DNA of 64,000 nt from Haloplasma contractile (lineage in GTDB: Bacteria; Bacillota_I; Bacilli_A; Haloplasmatales; Haloplasmataceae): contig JAENYC010000007.1 of the NCBI GenBank assembly GCA_016841945.1, forward strand, positions 1 to 64,000. Reading direction: 5' to 3'. Positions 34,666 through 43,304 of this stretch are shown here, piece after piece. Under the pieces are notes generated by a model. The model was not told the DNA's origin, did no database searches, and saw only the letters and a list, made by a program, of their open reading frames with translations. The position numbers were made by a program, and so were the translations under genes. Position 1 is the stretch's first letter, and every line of letters begins with the position of its first letter.

Positions 34666-35638
34666 ATCTCTTTAAAGAACAAGTATCTCCCATTATCTCA
34701 ACCCCACCGTTGTTACTTACGCCTTGAAATAAAATTCTTTCTCTATACAAATCAATTAACTCAACACGGACATCACTTATTATACTTTCTTTTATATCAC
34801 GTGCCATTTTCCCATGAATTGGACCTTTTATAATCACAAAATCATCAAGATGACATCTCGTCTCTATATTTAATTGATAATCATCTTTTTCAAATGTAAG
34901 TACTACATTATTTTTATTAAATGATATATTCATTTTACTTCGATTGATTGATGTAAACTTATAGACCTTTCCATTCAAAACAAAGGCTGTTAAAAAGCCG
35001 TTGAAGTGATAAAACCACAATGGAACCCGACCTAATGACACTGATACAGCCACTTCTTCATTTAAGAAATTATTGGCTTGTACCCAAACATAACTTTCAG
35101 GAAAGCGACTTCCCCAATTTTTTTCAATATATACTTTTCCACCTGTAAAATCTATCTCTTCATCATTCACCATCAATTTACCAATTAAATTACCTGTTAA
35201 ACAACAAACCTGACTATAACATTCCATAAATATTAAATAATTATAAAAACCCATACTGCCAGGATTAAAAATTGAATCAGGCCATTTTATGCCATCCACA
35301 ATTCTCAATGTTCCCACTAATTGTATATTTTCATCATAATGATTCAAACTAATTTCTTTTAATGAAAAATGATTATGGTTAATCTTTATACAAAACGGTT
35401 TATGTTGAAACTTAAAACTATCTTTTGTAAACTTTAAATATAGAGGTTTGTTATTTCCATTTAATACTTGTATAAATGATTCTCCTTCTTCAACAATATG
35501 ACCTTTAATAATACCAGGAATAAACGCTAATACATATTTGTTATCTTTATCTTGTATTTTATAATACCAACCTTCAAAATAGTTTTTCTTTTTTCTTTCT
35601 CCATGGTATAAATCTGGATTTAATATCTTCTTTAACAT
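34664..35638 (-). CDS. Tocopherol cyclase-like protein
   Basis: 324 residues. The family pattern of tocopherol cyclase-like proteins is visible: NYFEGWYYKIQDKD near residue 19, FNPGSMGFYNYLIFMECY in the middle, EKNWGSRFPESYVWVQAN near residue 170 and a beta-rich C-terminal half. Plant members cyclise tocopherol precursors; bacterial members are uncharacterised and there is no tocopherol pathway here, so the substrate is unknown. The start ATG follows GGGAGGTAAAGG. It converges with the cotJ operon, with no partner gene. Confidence 0.75.
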   Translation of the reverse strand: MLKKILNPDLYHGERKKKNYFEGWYYKIQDKDNKYVLAFIPGIIKGHIVEEGESFIQVLNGNNKPLYLKFTKDSFKFQHKPFCIKINHNHFSLKEISLNHYDENIQLVGTLRIVDGIKWPDSIFNPGSMGFYNYLIFMECYSQVCCLTGNLIGKLMVNDEEIDFTGGKVYIEKNWGSRFPESYVWVQANNFLNEEVAVSVSLGRVPLWFYHFNGFLTAFVLNGKVYKFTSINRSKMNISFNKNNVVLTFEKDDYQLNIETRCHLDDFVIIKGPIHGKMARDIKESIISDVRVELIDLYRERILFQGVSNNGGVEIMGDTCSLKR

Positions 35639-35748
35639 CCTTTACCTCCCTCATCATTTACTATATTTTATTATTTTGAGAGGTAAAAAATGATTGAAAT
35701 CTAAGACCTAACTCAATTTCTCATCATTTAATATCTTATTAATAATAA

Positions 35749-35787
35749 AAACATTCTTCTAATAAATATTTATAAGAAGAACGTTTA
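35749..35787 (-). terminator. Terminator behind the 313-residue membrane protein
   Basis: AAAC-x-TTCTTCT pairs with AGAAGAA-x-GTTT around an AT-rich loop, with a T-run on the minus strand. Confidence 0.65.
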
Positions 35788-35792
35788 TTTTT

Positions 35793-36734
35793 TTAATGAT
35801 TCTCACAATCTATGACAATATACCTATGCCAGTTATAATTAATTATAAATTGCACAATTATTATAACAATTAATATAATAGACAAAATAATATAAGGTAT
35901 AAAAATAGCAATTAAACCTTGTACTAGAAGTAAAAATAAAAAGAGGATACTAAAAGTAGTCAAAGTAAAATTTAGCATTATAAATAAATATGAAACTTTT
36001 TTATTGGTTTTCTTTTTTAAGCAATTAAATATCAATAAAAATACCGGTAAAAAAATTAAAGAAAATAACAATATGGTGCTCATGATAAAGCCACCTAAAT
36101 TATAAGTATGGTCATTTATCAAATCCGAATAAGCATTAAAATAACTCATAGGACTCATAAATTTATCAAATTCAAACTCTATAATAAATATTGATATATA
36201 TGAAAATATTATAATTAAAAATACCGAAACAGTGTTTAGCAGCTTATTTTTATTGATTATATAATTAAACCTTTTATTCATTTTCATTACATCTTTATTT
36301 AAATTTAGATACAACGATACAAAGATAATTATGAATAGTATTGCACTTATTATTTTATAAGAGATTAAATCGTTACTAAATCCTGATATAAAAATAAAGA
36401 ACTCAAAGATACTGCTTAAAAATATTAAGATAAATAATACGATCATTTTTCTTTTTTGAAAAATAGAGATGAGAAATAAATATATCACTAATAACATATG
36501 TGCTAGAATTCCTAAGGCTTGTAAAATAAAGAAAAACCATCTTACAAAATCAAGGTCATTTTTTTTAATAATCTCATATTTTATTGTTTGATAAATAGTA
36601 TGAGACATACTCATATACCCATCACAACCATAATCCACTTCTACAATAACATAGACATAATAAAACAATACAGCTATTACAATTGCGGCAATGAAATTAT
36701 AAACTCTAATTGGATTTATATTATATTTTTTCAA
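35793..36734 (-). CDS. Multi-pass membrane protein, function unknown
   Basis: 313 residues with about eight hydrophobic segments and short basic loops, and a small extracytoplasmic loop between segments 1 and 2 (VDYGCDGYMSMSH). The start is TTG 36734 behind GAGGAGGGA. No family recognised. It is flanked by terminators, so it is transcribed alone. Its low-complexity Ile/Leu/Phe composition matches the AT-rich genome and gives no clue to function. Confidence 0.62.
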   Translation of the reverse strand: MKKYNINPIRVYNFIAAIVIAVLFYYVYVIVEVDYGCDGYMSMSHTIYQTIKYEIIKKNDLDFVRWFFFILQALGILAHMLLVIYLFLISIFQKRKMIVLFILIFLSSIFEFFIFISGFSNDLISYKIISAILFIIIFVSLYLNLNKDVMKMNKRFNYIINKNKLLNTVSVFLIIIFSYISIFIIEFEFDKFMSPMSYFNAYSDLINDHTYNLGGFIMSTILLFSLIFLPVFLLIFNCLKKKTNKKVSYLFIMLNFTLTTFSILFLFLLLVQGLIAIFIPYIILSIILIVIIIVQFIINYNWHRYIVIDCENH

Positions 36735-36806
36735 ACCAATCCCTCCTCATTCAACACTATTTTCATTATAACCATAATATTGGATATTTGTAAATAAAAT
36801 GTAATT

Positions 36807-36836
36807 AAAAAGCTAAAGATTTACCTTTAGCTTTTT
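36807..36836. terminator. Bidirectional terminator at the end of the TetR gene
   Basis: AAAAAGCTAAAG pairs with CTTTAGCTTTTT around a 6-nt loop and overlaps the last codons of the TetR gene. Confidence 0.85.
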
Positions 36837-37429
36837 GTTATACCTGTTTTTATAAATTTAATCAAATATTGAGCAACATTTTCAAAATCTTCAATATGTT
36901 CTGAATTTGTAAAATCAGTTAGATGGACAAAGAGATAATTAATAATATTCTTTATAAAATCTTTTGGAATATCTTCTCTTATTTCATTTTTTTGATAGGC
37001 TGTTTCAATGAATACATCTAAAAAATTACTACTTTGTGTCTCAACTTCTAAACGACTAAAAATCTTTTGAACCACTTTACTGTTTCGTTCTTTTAGAAAC
37101 TGTTCAGAGAACTGACTGATATTGGGTTTTTGTTTAGCAAATTTTAATCCTAATTGTATTAAGGTCTCTAATACGGTAAAAAAATCCTTTGTGAATATAT
37201 CTTTATCCAAATGAGAGGTAAAGAAATTTTTCTTTGCTTCTATTATCATACTGATTAAGTAAGCATACATATCTTCTTTATTTTTAAAATGATAATAAAA
37301 TGTCCCTTTACTTATCCCCACATCTTTTAAAATATTATTTAAAGATGCTTTTTCATATCCCTTATTTCCAAACTCCTTTAATGCTGCATCAAATAACTCT
37401 TTGCTTTTTTCAAATTGCTTTACATCCAT
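36827..37429 (-). CDS. TetR family transcriptional regulator
   Basis: 200 residues. The N-terminal helix-turn-helix is canonical: FDAALKEFGNKGYEKASLNNILKDVGISKGTFYYHFKNKEDMY in residues 13-55 (only key positions matter: ...KGTFYYHF). The C-terminal ligand domain is unassigned. It is the last gene of an ABC exporter operon. A 28-bp inverted repeat overlaps the operon's start site, so I infer that it represses its own operon and releases DNA when it binds the exported compound. Confidence 0.93.
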   Translation of the reverse strand: MDVKQFEKSKELFDAALKEFGNKGYEKASLNNILKDVGISKGTFYYHFKNKEDMYAYLISMIIEAKKNFFTSHLDKDIFTKDFFTVLETLIQLGLKFAKQKPNISQFSEQFLKERNSKVVQKIFSRLEVETQSSNFLDVFIETAYQKNEIREDIPKDFIKNIINYLFVHLTDFTNSEHIEDFENVAQYLIKFIKTGITKS

Positions 37430-37469
37430 TTCTTACACCTCTATATATTTTAACTCGCGTACTATTATA

Positions 37470-38186
37470 TCATACTTTTGTTCTTTTTAGAAAAAGATAA
37501 TAAACAAGAATATTTAGAATCAATATATAAATTAACCCTATAAAATAATACTGATAGTATGATAATAATAAAACATTTTCACCCCTTATTAAACTACTGA
37601 TTGCCTTAGCTGGCCAGAATCCTGGTATGAAGGAGAAGAAAAATTCTTTATAATCAACAAAGAATAACGATACAAAAGGAATAATAATAATCATTGCTGT
37701 TCCTTTCATTACCGCGAATCCTTCAATTTTATTACTTGCTAAAGCATTAATGAGTAAACCTGTCATTGGTGCTGCAAGAGCTGTTAAAATAGAAATCGAA
37801 AGTATAGCGCCAAATGGTAAGTCTCCAATATCAGAGAACCACATCACAAAGACACAAGTTATAAATGACATGATCACAGATACAATGAGACGAAATGATA
37901 GAAACTTATGAATGCTTAATGGTGTTGTACGAATTGAAGTTAAAATATTATCATCACGGTCATCTAATATTGAGAAAGCAATGATGGCGCCAAAGATTAT
38001 CGGTGTCATCAATGTTAAAATCACAACAATAAAATCAGAAGAACGACTCAAATTCTCTGGACTCATGATTTCTGGAATAACAAACCGACCGATAATCGCA
38101 AATATTAATGGGTATAGCAACATGAACTTCATCATAGGGTCTCTTGTCCATTTTTTTAATTCACTCATTAAGAAATTTTTATACAT
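37470..38186 (-). CDS. ABC-2 type exporter permease
   Basis: 238 residues with six membrane segments. It begins YKNFLMSELKKWTRDPMMKFM, typical of ABC-2 permeases, with the FGAIIAFSILDDRDDNILTS segment in the middle. I chose ATG 38186, shortly behind AGTGGTGT, rather than GTG 38198. It makes a heterodimeric channel with the product of the gene upstream, whose stop codon is adjacent. Confidence 0.82.
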   Translation of the reverse strand: MYKNFLMSELKKWTRDPMMKFMLLYPLIFAIIGRFVIPEIMSPENLSRSSDFIVVILTLMTPIIFGAIIAFSILDDRDDNILTSIRTTPLSIHKFLSFRLIVSVIMSFITCVFVMWFSDIGDLPFGAILSISILTALAAPMTGLLINALASNKIEGFAVMKGTAMIIIIPFVSLFFVDYKEFFFSFIPGFWPAKAISSLIRGENVLLLSYYQYYFIGLIYILILNILVYYLFLKRTKV

Positions 38187-38187
38187 T

Positions 38188-38922
38188 CTACACACCACTT
38201 TCTTTTATCGCAAATTCATCAAATTTTTTAACCACAAGTAGATATATTAAACCTGATGCAAGAATTAAATAAAAGATAGATATGATGATTTCCCATACTT
38301 CGATTCCTCCTGATGATGATTGTAATAATAACATCGACGCTTTTGTGGGCACGAAATATAAGATAACAGATAAAATATCACCAAACTTACCTTTTAGAAT
38401 ATTTACTGTTTCAAGAACAACTGGTAATGTAAATATGAAAGCATACTTCATGATTCCCATTAACATATCAGTAAACGTCTTTGAGTAATACGTAATAATG
38501 AATCCAAACAAAGAATGAAATATCGCAATTAATATAACTGCAAATAATAATACAAAAATATTGACATTGACAGTTTTAAATATTTTAGCATATGCGTATA
38601 ATAAAGCTAATGTTAATACATTTGATGTAATGTTCGCAAATGTTTTTGAAAGAATATATTCTACCTTATTGATAGGAGAAACAAACAATGTTTTTAAAAC
38701 ACCCTCTTGTTTTTCAAAAAACATGGTAACTCCAATCAAAAGCATTGACATCGAAGTTGCATCGATAAATATGAATAAAGGAAATAAATCGGTCAGATCT
38801 TCAATTTCTATAAAGTGAAGAATACCCATCCATAACAATGCAGCTACAATGCTAGCAGCTAAAATATGATATTTTTTCATTCTCTGAATTTCACCCGTAA
38901 ATAAATGTAGAAAATTACTCAT
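38188..38922 (-). CDS. ABC-2 type exporter permease
   Basis: 244 residues with six membrane segments. The FEKQEGVLKTLFVSPINKVEYILSKT stretch near residue 70 is the cytoplasmic coupling element typical of ABC-2 permeases. It overlaps the ATPase gene by 8 nt and precedes the second permease, so the operon encodes ATPase, two permeases and a TetR regulator. Cargo unknown. Confidence 0.82.
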   Translation of the reverse strand: MSNFLHLFTGEIQRMKKYHILAASIVAALLWMGILHFIEIEDLTDLFPLFIFIDATSMSMLLIGVTMFFEKQEGVLKTLFVSPINKVEYILSKTFANITSNVLTLALLYAYAKIFKTVNVNIFVLLFAVILIAIFHSLFGFIITYYSKTFTDMLMGIMKYAFIFTLPVVLETVNILKGKFGDILSVILYFVPTKASMLLLQSSSGGIEVWEIIISIFYLILASGLIYLLVVKKFDEFAIKESGV

Positions 38923-39769
38923 GGTGTGTCACCCCAGTTATCTTAATAAAGATATCATCTAATGTGGTTTCTTTACTATGAATGGTGATTATTTTTTTGG
39001 TTTTAATTATATTTATAAATTCATCATCATTTGCCAGAGTATCTAAAGAATATGTTTTCTTCGAAACATCTTTGTTATCCTTATATTCTACTTCAACTTC
39101 TCTTTTTCCATGTTTTAATTTTAAATCTTTAGGTGTACTAATTTCAGCAATCTTACCATCATTCATAAATGCGACACGATCACATAATTCATCTACATCA
39201 TTCATTAGATGCGTGGTTAATAAAACTGTTCCACCATTTTCTTTAAATTCCTTAATCATATCTTTTATGATTCTAGCATTTTTAGGATCTAATCCACTGG
39301 TTGGTTCATCTAAGAATAAAATTTTAGGGTTATTTAGTAACGCTCTAACAAAGTTTAATCTCACTTTCATCCCCTTAGAAAATTCACTGACTTTCTTATT
39401 TTTATCTTCATATAATCCAACCCTCTTTAATAATTCATCAGTATCCTTATTTTCATGATACAGTTTTTTAAAAAAGTTTAAATTTTCTAAAGCTGTTAAT
39501 TTTGAAAAATGTACAGGCATTTCAAAACCAACACCTATTTCTTGATAGAACTCTCTTTTACATAATTTTAGATCTTGATTTTTATACATAACACTACCCG
39601 AATAATCAGTTAACAATTTTGTCAAGATTTTTTGTGTTGTACTTTTTCCTACTCCACTCGGTCCTAATAGACCAAATATTTCACCTTTCTTAATTTCAAA
39701 ACTAATTCCTTTAATCGTGTTTTCTTTATTTTGGGGATATTTAAACCCTAAATCCTTTACAATAAACAC
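38915..39769 (-). CDS. ABC exporter ATPase
   Basis: 284 residues. Walker A is GPSGVGKST near residue 36, the signature is VSEFSKGMKVRLNFVRAL, Walker B is ILFLDEPTSGLDP, and the switch His is in LLTTHLMNDVDEL. A C-terminal regulatory extension of about 70 residues is present. The start is GTG 39769, 8 nt behind GGAGG. First gene of the TetR-controlled exporter operon, immediately downstream of a consensus promoter and operator. Confidence 0.92.
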   Translation of the reverse strand: MFIVKDLGFKYPQNKENTIKGISFEIKKGEIFGLLGPSGVGKSTTQKILTKLLTDYSGSVMYKNQDLKLCKREFYQEIGVGFEMPVHFSKLTALENLNFFKKLYHENKDTDELLKRVGLYEDKNKKVSEFSKGMKVRLNFVRALLNNPKILFLDEPTSGLDPKNARIIKDMIKEFKENGGTVLLTTHLMNDVDELCDRVAFMNDGKIAEISTPKDLKLKHGKREVEVEYKDNKDVSKKTYSLDTLANDDEFINIIKTKKIITIHSKETTLDDIFIKITGVTHHE

Positions 39770-39790
39770 TTATAATTCCTCCATTCTAAT

Positions 39791-39818
39791 AGACTAGGTG
39801 GTCTAGACCACTAAGTCT
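39791..39818 (-). promoter_or_regulatory. TetR-type operator
   Basis: A 28-bp inverted repeat: AGACTAGGTGGTCT followed by AGACCACTAAGTCT, matching at 12 of 14 positions per arm. It begins right after the -10 box and covers the likely transcription start, so bound repressor would block the promoter. The TetR gene at the end of the operon is the obvious binder. Confidence 0.8.
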
Positions 39819-39847
39819 ATTATATGCAGAAACCAATATTTTGTCAA
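39819..39847 (-). promoter_or_regulatory. Consensus sigma-A promoter of the exporter operon
   Basis: TTGACA (39842-39847) and TATAAT (39819-39824) with a 17-nt spacer, reading on the minus strand toward the ATPase gene. Confidence 0.9.
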
Positions 39848-39894
39848 TACTGTTTCCTCATTTTTTTTATGTTATAATAAATTGAGGTGATTAA

Positions 39895-40383
39895 ATGAAA
39901 AAATTAATCTTAGTTGGTGGGCCCATGGGTATAGGCAAAACAACCATTAGTAACGTTTTACAAACAAGTCTAAAACCTTCTGTATGGTTAGATGGAGATT
40001 GGTGTTGGCAAATGAATCCTTGGGATTTTAGTCATGAAAACAAAATGATGGTAATAGATAATATTACTCACATTTTAACAAATTATATTAATCACACCTA
40101 TTTTAAATATATTATCTTTTCATGGGTTATGCATAAGCAATCCATCATTGATCAATTATTAGAACAACTACCTACAGAAAAAATAGATGTCATCTCTCTA
40201 TCTCTGATATGTAGTAAAGAGGAGTTAAAACAGAGAATGTTAAAAGATCTAAGAACAAACGAATTAATACAAACTAGTATAGAAAGACTACCTCTATATA
40301 AACAATTAGATACTATTTTGATTGATACAGATAAAAAGGACATAGAAATAGTCGTAAAACAAATTAAAAAAATAGTGATATAA
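39895..40383 (+). CDS. Small P-loop nucleotide/shikimate-kinase-like protein
   Basis: 162 residues. Walker A is GGPMGIGKTT at residues 8-17, followed by the WLDGDWCWQ segment (an Asp at the acceptor site, as in AAA_33/chloramphenicol phosphotransferase-like kinases) and a lid-like region around KEELKQRMLKDLRTNE. The acceptor substrate is unknown. The start ATG follows GAGGTGATTA. Monocistronic, divergent from the ABC exporter operon. Confidence 0.75.
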   Translation: MKKLILVGGPMGIGKTTISNVLQTSLKPSVWLDGDWCWQMNPWDFSHENKMMVIDNITHILTNYINHTYFKYIIFSWVMHKQSIIDQLLEQLPTEKIDVISLSLICSKEELKQRMLKDLRTNELIQTSIERLPLYKQLDTILIDTDKKDIEIVVKQIKKIVI

Positions 40384-40400
40384 AAATCTTATGATTTTTT
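40382..40400. terminator. Short bidirectional terminator
   Basis: AAAAATC pairs with GATTTTT around TTAT, between the convergent kinase-like and ferritin-like genes. Confidence 0.6.
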
Positions 40401-40811
40401 ATCACTTTTTTTAATTCCCAATATTCTTTTTAAGTTTAAAATATGTTGTTGTTCTTCTTTCACAAATTCTTTTATTCTATTACTTATATCATAAAGTCCA
40501 ATCGATTCTAGTTGTTTAATTCTATATAAAAACCTAGTCATTGTCACATACTCAAATTGTAAATCCTCCTTCAACATTTCAGATGTGTTTATAGAAGTTC
40601 CACGTGTAAATACAGATACCGTTGGAATCCCACCTAAATAAACAATTAAATCATTTAAAGTCTTGGCATGTTTAAATTTGGTCTTTGACTGATTCATTAA
40701 TATTGTTTCAACGTTTCCACTTAAAAAACTAGCATGTTGTAAATACTGTATGCCAGCACCATATTCTCCCTTTAAATCTTCATTTAAACCTTTGATAACC
40801 TGTTCAAACAC
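40389..40811 (-). CDS. Ferritin-like di-iron protein
   Basis: 140 residues forming a four-helix ferritin-like bundle. Ligand-type residues are seen in LNEDLKGEYGAGIQYLQHASFL (Glu and Tyr/His), FKHAKTLNDL, EDLQFEYVTMTRF and KEEQQHILNLKRIL, the usual ExxH pattern of bacterioferritin and rubrerythrin relatives. I chose GTG 40811, 6 nt behind GAGGAGG; the longer frame from 40826 includes the binding site. Probably binds iron or handles peroxide. Monocistronic. Confidence 0.78.
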   Translation of the reverse strand: MFEQVIKGLNEDLKGEYGAGIQYLQHASFLSGNVETILMNQSKTKFKHAKTLNDLIVYLGGIPTVSVFTRGTSINTSEMLKEDLQFEYVTMTRFLYRIKQLESIGLYDISNRIKEFVKEEQQHILNLKRILGIKKSDKKS

Positions 40812-40881
40812 ATTTTGCCTCCTCACAAATGACCTCTACTTTATTATATTTGCCCAATCTGAATTTGTGAGTAAAAGCAAA

Positions 40882-41946
40882 TTAATCTTTTGTAAACAAT
40901 GTTAATGAATTATACATCTTTTCCTTTAGATTTTTCCCTAACAAATAATAATAGATACGTTGATCCTTTCTTTTACAATCTACAATATTTAAATCCTGTA
41001 ACTTACTAAGATGATATGATATTGTAGCTGTACTTATATTTAATTTCTCTGCTAACTCATTTACATAATAAGGTCTATCTTTTAATAAGTATAAAATCGC
41101 TAATCGACTCTTATCAGATATAGTATTTAAGAAGTAAAAAATTTTATCTTTTTTAGGGATACTTTTAGGAAATATACCTGCTTGTACTCCAAGGATGATT
41201 AAATCTGCTCCTTTTTGTTTAGGCCAATATTCAAATCCTATATTCCAAAAATAACTAATCGATACATATACTTTATCTCGAAAAACATCATATTCAGTTT
41301 TTAAATAATTCCTAGTAAAATCACCTGGGTTTTGCTGAAACCGTTTTTCATAATCACTAATTTTATCCTCAATCATCGTTTTGATTTCTTTTTCATAATT
41401 AACATATATCTTATGATAAATTGATTTTAATAATAAACAATATCGTTGTTTTGATTCTTGGGAATTTTCTAAACACTCTATTACTTTATTTTTAATTTCA
41501 TCTTGCTCATAACTAGATTTACTAACAATATTCAATATATCTATATGGGTATGATTTCTTATATTATTTAAATCCACTTTTTGATTGGTTAGTATGCTGT
41601 GAAATAATAAGATTGCTCTATCAAATATAACTGAATCACTTTCTTCAATAACATCAATTAAATCATCAATTGTTTTAACCTGTTCATTATTTAAAATGTA
41701 ATACATGTAAATCATTCTACCGATACTATAAAGCATAAAATCGCCCATATTAAAAAAGTAATTCAATTCCCATTTTTGATACATTGTGAGTTTTTTACTC
41801 ATCTTTTTAATATAATCATCTACTAATGGAAAAAATTTTAAATTATCTTCTTCTAAAAATTGATAAAAGTAGTCTTGAGCATTTAAAGCGATTAATACAT
41901 TTTGAAATTCAATTGCTTGATTATAATCAAATTTAAAATCTTTCAT
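40882..41946 (-). CDS. ArsR-type winged-helix regulator with a long N-terminal domain
   Basis: 354 residues. The C-terminal 90 residues are an ArsR winged helix: ISDKSRLAILYLLKDRPYYVNELAEKLNISTATISYHLSKLQDL, with recognition helix STATISYHLSKL. The first 260 residues are mostly helical and of unknown function, probably a ligand or dimer domain. The start follows TAAGGAG. It lies 54 nt after tldE, separated by a perfect hairpin with no T-run on this strand, so partial read-through is possible. It is a candidate regulator for the tldD/tldE operon, but that is inference. Confidence 0.82.
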   Translation of the reverse strand: MKDFKFDYNQAIEFQNVLIALNAQDYFYQFLEEDNLKFFPLVDDYIKKMSKKLTMYQKWELNYFFNMGDFMLYSIGRMIYMYYILNNEQVKTIDDLIDVIEESDSVIFDRAILLFHSILTNQKVDLNNIRNHTHIDILNIVSKSSYEQDEIKNKVIECLENSQESKQRYCLLLKSIYHKIYVNYEKEIKTMIEDKISDYEKRFQQNPGDFTRNYLKTEYDVFRDKVYVSISYFWNIGFEYWPKQKGADLIILGVQAGIFPKSIPKKDKIFYFLNTISDKSRLAILYLLKDRPYYVNELAEKLNISTATISYHLSKLQDLNIVDCKRKDQRIYYYLLGKNLKEKMYNSLTLFTKD

Positions 41947-41963
41947 CTTATTACTCCTTAGAC

Positions 41964-41993
41964 AAGAAGGTTATTCAACTGAATAACCTTCTT
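41964..41993 (-). terminator. Perfect hairpin between tldE and the ArsR gene
   Basis: AAGAAGGTTATTC pairs perfectly with GAATAACCTTCTT around a 4-nt loop. On the minus strand the following sequence (GTCTAAGG) lacks a T-run, so termination may be weak; on the plus strand it is AT-rich. Confidence 0.55.
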
Positions 41994-41999
41994 TATAAT

Positions 42000-43304
42000 T
42001 TAATTACCTGCAACTACTATATCATTAAACACAATATGTTTAGGCCCAAAGTAGTCATTAATTGATATCATCTCTTTAGATAAATACAATTCATTTTGTT
42101 TTTCTTTTATATTACCTGATATAGAACCTCCTGAAACAGGTATGGTTTTATTTCCATCATAATACCAGCCTAATCTTATTTCACCACCAAAATCACCAGT
42201 GAATTCATCCATTTGGAAACTAGAAAATGAGACAACCTCTAAATATGGTGTTTCTTTCAGTTTTTCAATTGAATGCATTCCATGCGTTACCTCATAATTA
42301 TTAATTTCTCCAGTCGGTTCCATTTTTAAATAATATGAGTATCGTTGATTACCCCAATATTGATTTAAAATCCCGTCCTTTATAATATTGATATCTTTCA
42401 ATATGACACCATCATTATCAAAAATTGATTGAAATGAAGACCCTTTTAAATGGGGTTTTAACGTCATATTTATTTTATCACCTATTATCTTTTCTCCTTG
42501 AATACTTTTACCTATTGATGCATTAGAATATTTTTCATAAACAAAAGCTGCATTTGATTGAGAATAATAATATTTCAACAATTGCTTCACTGATTCACCT
42601 GTTAAAATCACGCGGTGTACGCCTAAAGCTGGTGTTGGCTTAGATAACGCTCTTGCTTTACTCATTTCAAACATTTCTTGAACTTCTTTTGTCAACTTAT
42701 CCCCGTCAAACTCTCCCATATCAATATGACGGAATAATTCAATTTCTTCCTTGTCCTCATTCCAATTGGTAATGAACTCAACTTCAGCCATATATTTTTC
42801 AACTGAATAATCAATTCCTAGAGAATTTATTAATCTTGTATTTATTTTACTTAAGAAAACTTCTGTTGAATTAATCAATCCTTTTTTATAATCGTCTGCC
42901 TTAAAGATTGCTTCTACCATTAAAGATAAATACTCCTCTAAAGATTTATCCTTAAAATTACTAGCTAATTCTTTCTTGTCTAAATGTTCGGGTTTTACAA
43001 GCGGATAATATTCTACTTTTGCATATCGTGATGCATAAGTTGCCTCATCTATCGCTTTTATGACTTCTGATTTTGTCATGGTCGGATGTATTGTTGTTGT
43101 TGAACTCCCTTTAAATTGCGACCCTTCTTCATAAAAATCTTTGTATACCGTTAAATATATATCTTCAATATTTTTAGCTCTATTCATTTCTAAATCCCGT
43201 TTAATATAATATTGTTCATATGTTTCTCTATTTGTTTGTTTTAATTTCCATCCATTTATATCAATTCTTTTATTTAATATATCTATAATTCGATCTATTT
43301 TCAT
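42000..43304 (-). CDS. tldE: TldE/PmbA-like metalloprotease subunit
   Basis: 434 residues. TldE is the non-catalytic partner in the TldD/TldE heterodimer, which degrades or trims small peptides, including modified ones such as microcin precursors in E. coli. Seen: TTIHPTMTKSEVIKAIDEA, the C-terminal GGSISGNIKE and the absence of the HExxxH motif found in TldD, as expected. Its ATG overlaps the tldD stop (ATGA), so the two are made together. Confidence 0.88.
   Translation of the reverse strand: MKIDRIIDILNKRIDINGWKLKQTNRETYEQYYIKRDLEMNRAKNIEDIYLTVYKDFYEEGSQFKGSSTTTIHPTMTKSEVIKAIDEATYASRYAKVEYYPLVKPEHLDKKELASNFKDKSLEEYLSLMVEAIFKADDYKKGLINSTEVFLSKINTRLINSLGIDYSVEKYMAEVEFITNWNEDKEEIELFRHIDMGEFDGDKLTKEVQEMFEMSKARALSKPTPALGVHRVILTGESVKQLLKYYYSQSNAAFVYEKYSNASIGKSIQGEKIIGDKINMTLKPHLKGSSFQSIFDNDGVILKDINIIKDGILNQYWGNQRYSYYLKMEPTGEINNYEVTHGMHSIEKLKETPYLEVVSFSSFQMDEFTGDFGGEIRLGWYYDGNKTIPVSGGSISGNIKEKQNELYLSKEMISINDYFGPKHIVFNDIVVAGN

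Noticed and set aside
40597-40612. GTTCCACGTG in the ferritin-like gene
   Set aside because: Only the left half fits parS; the right half (TAAAT) does not.
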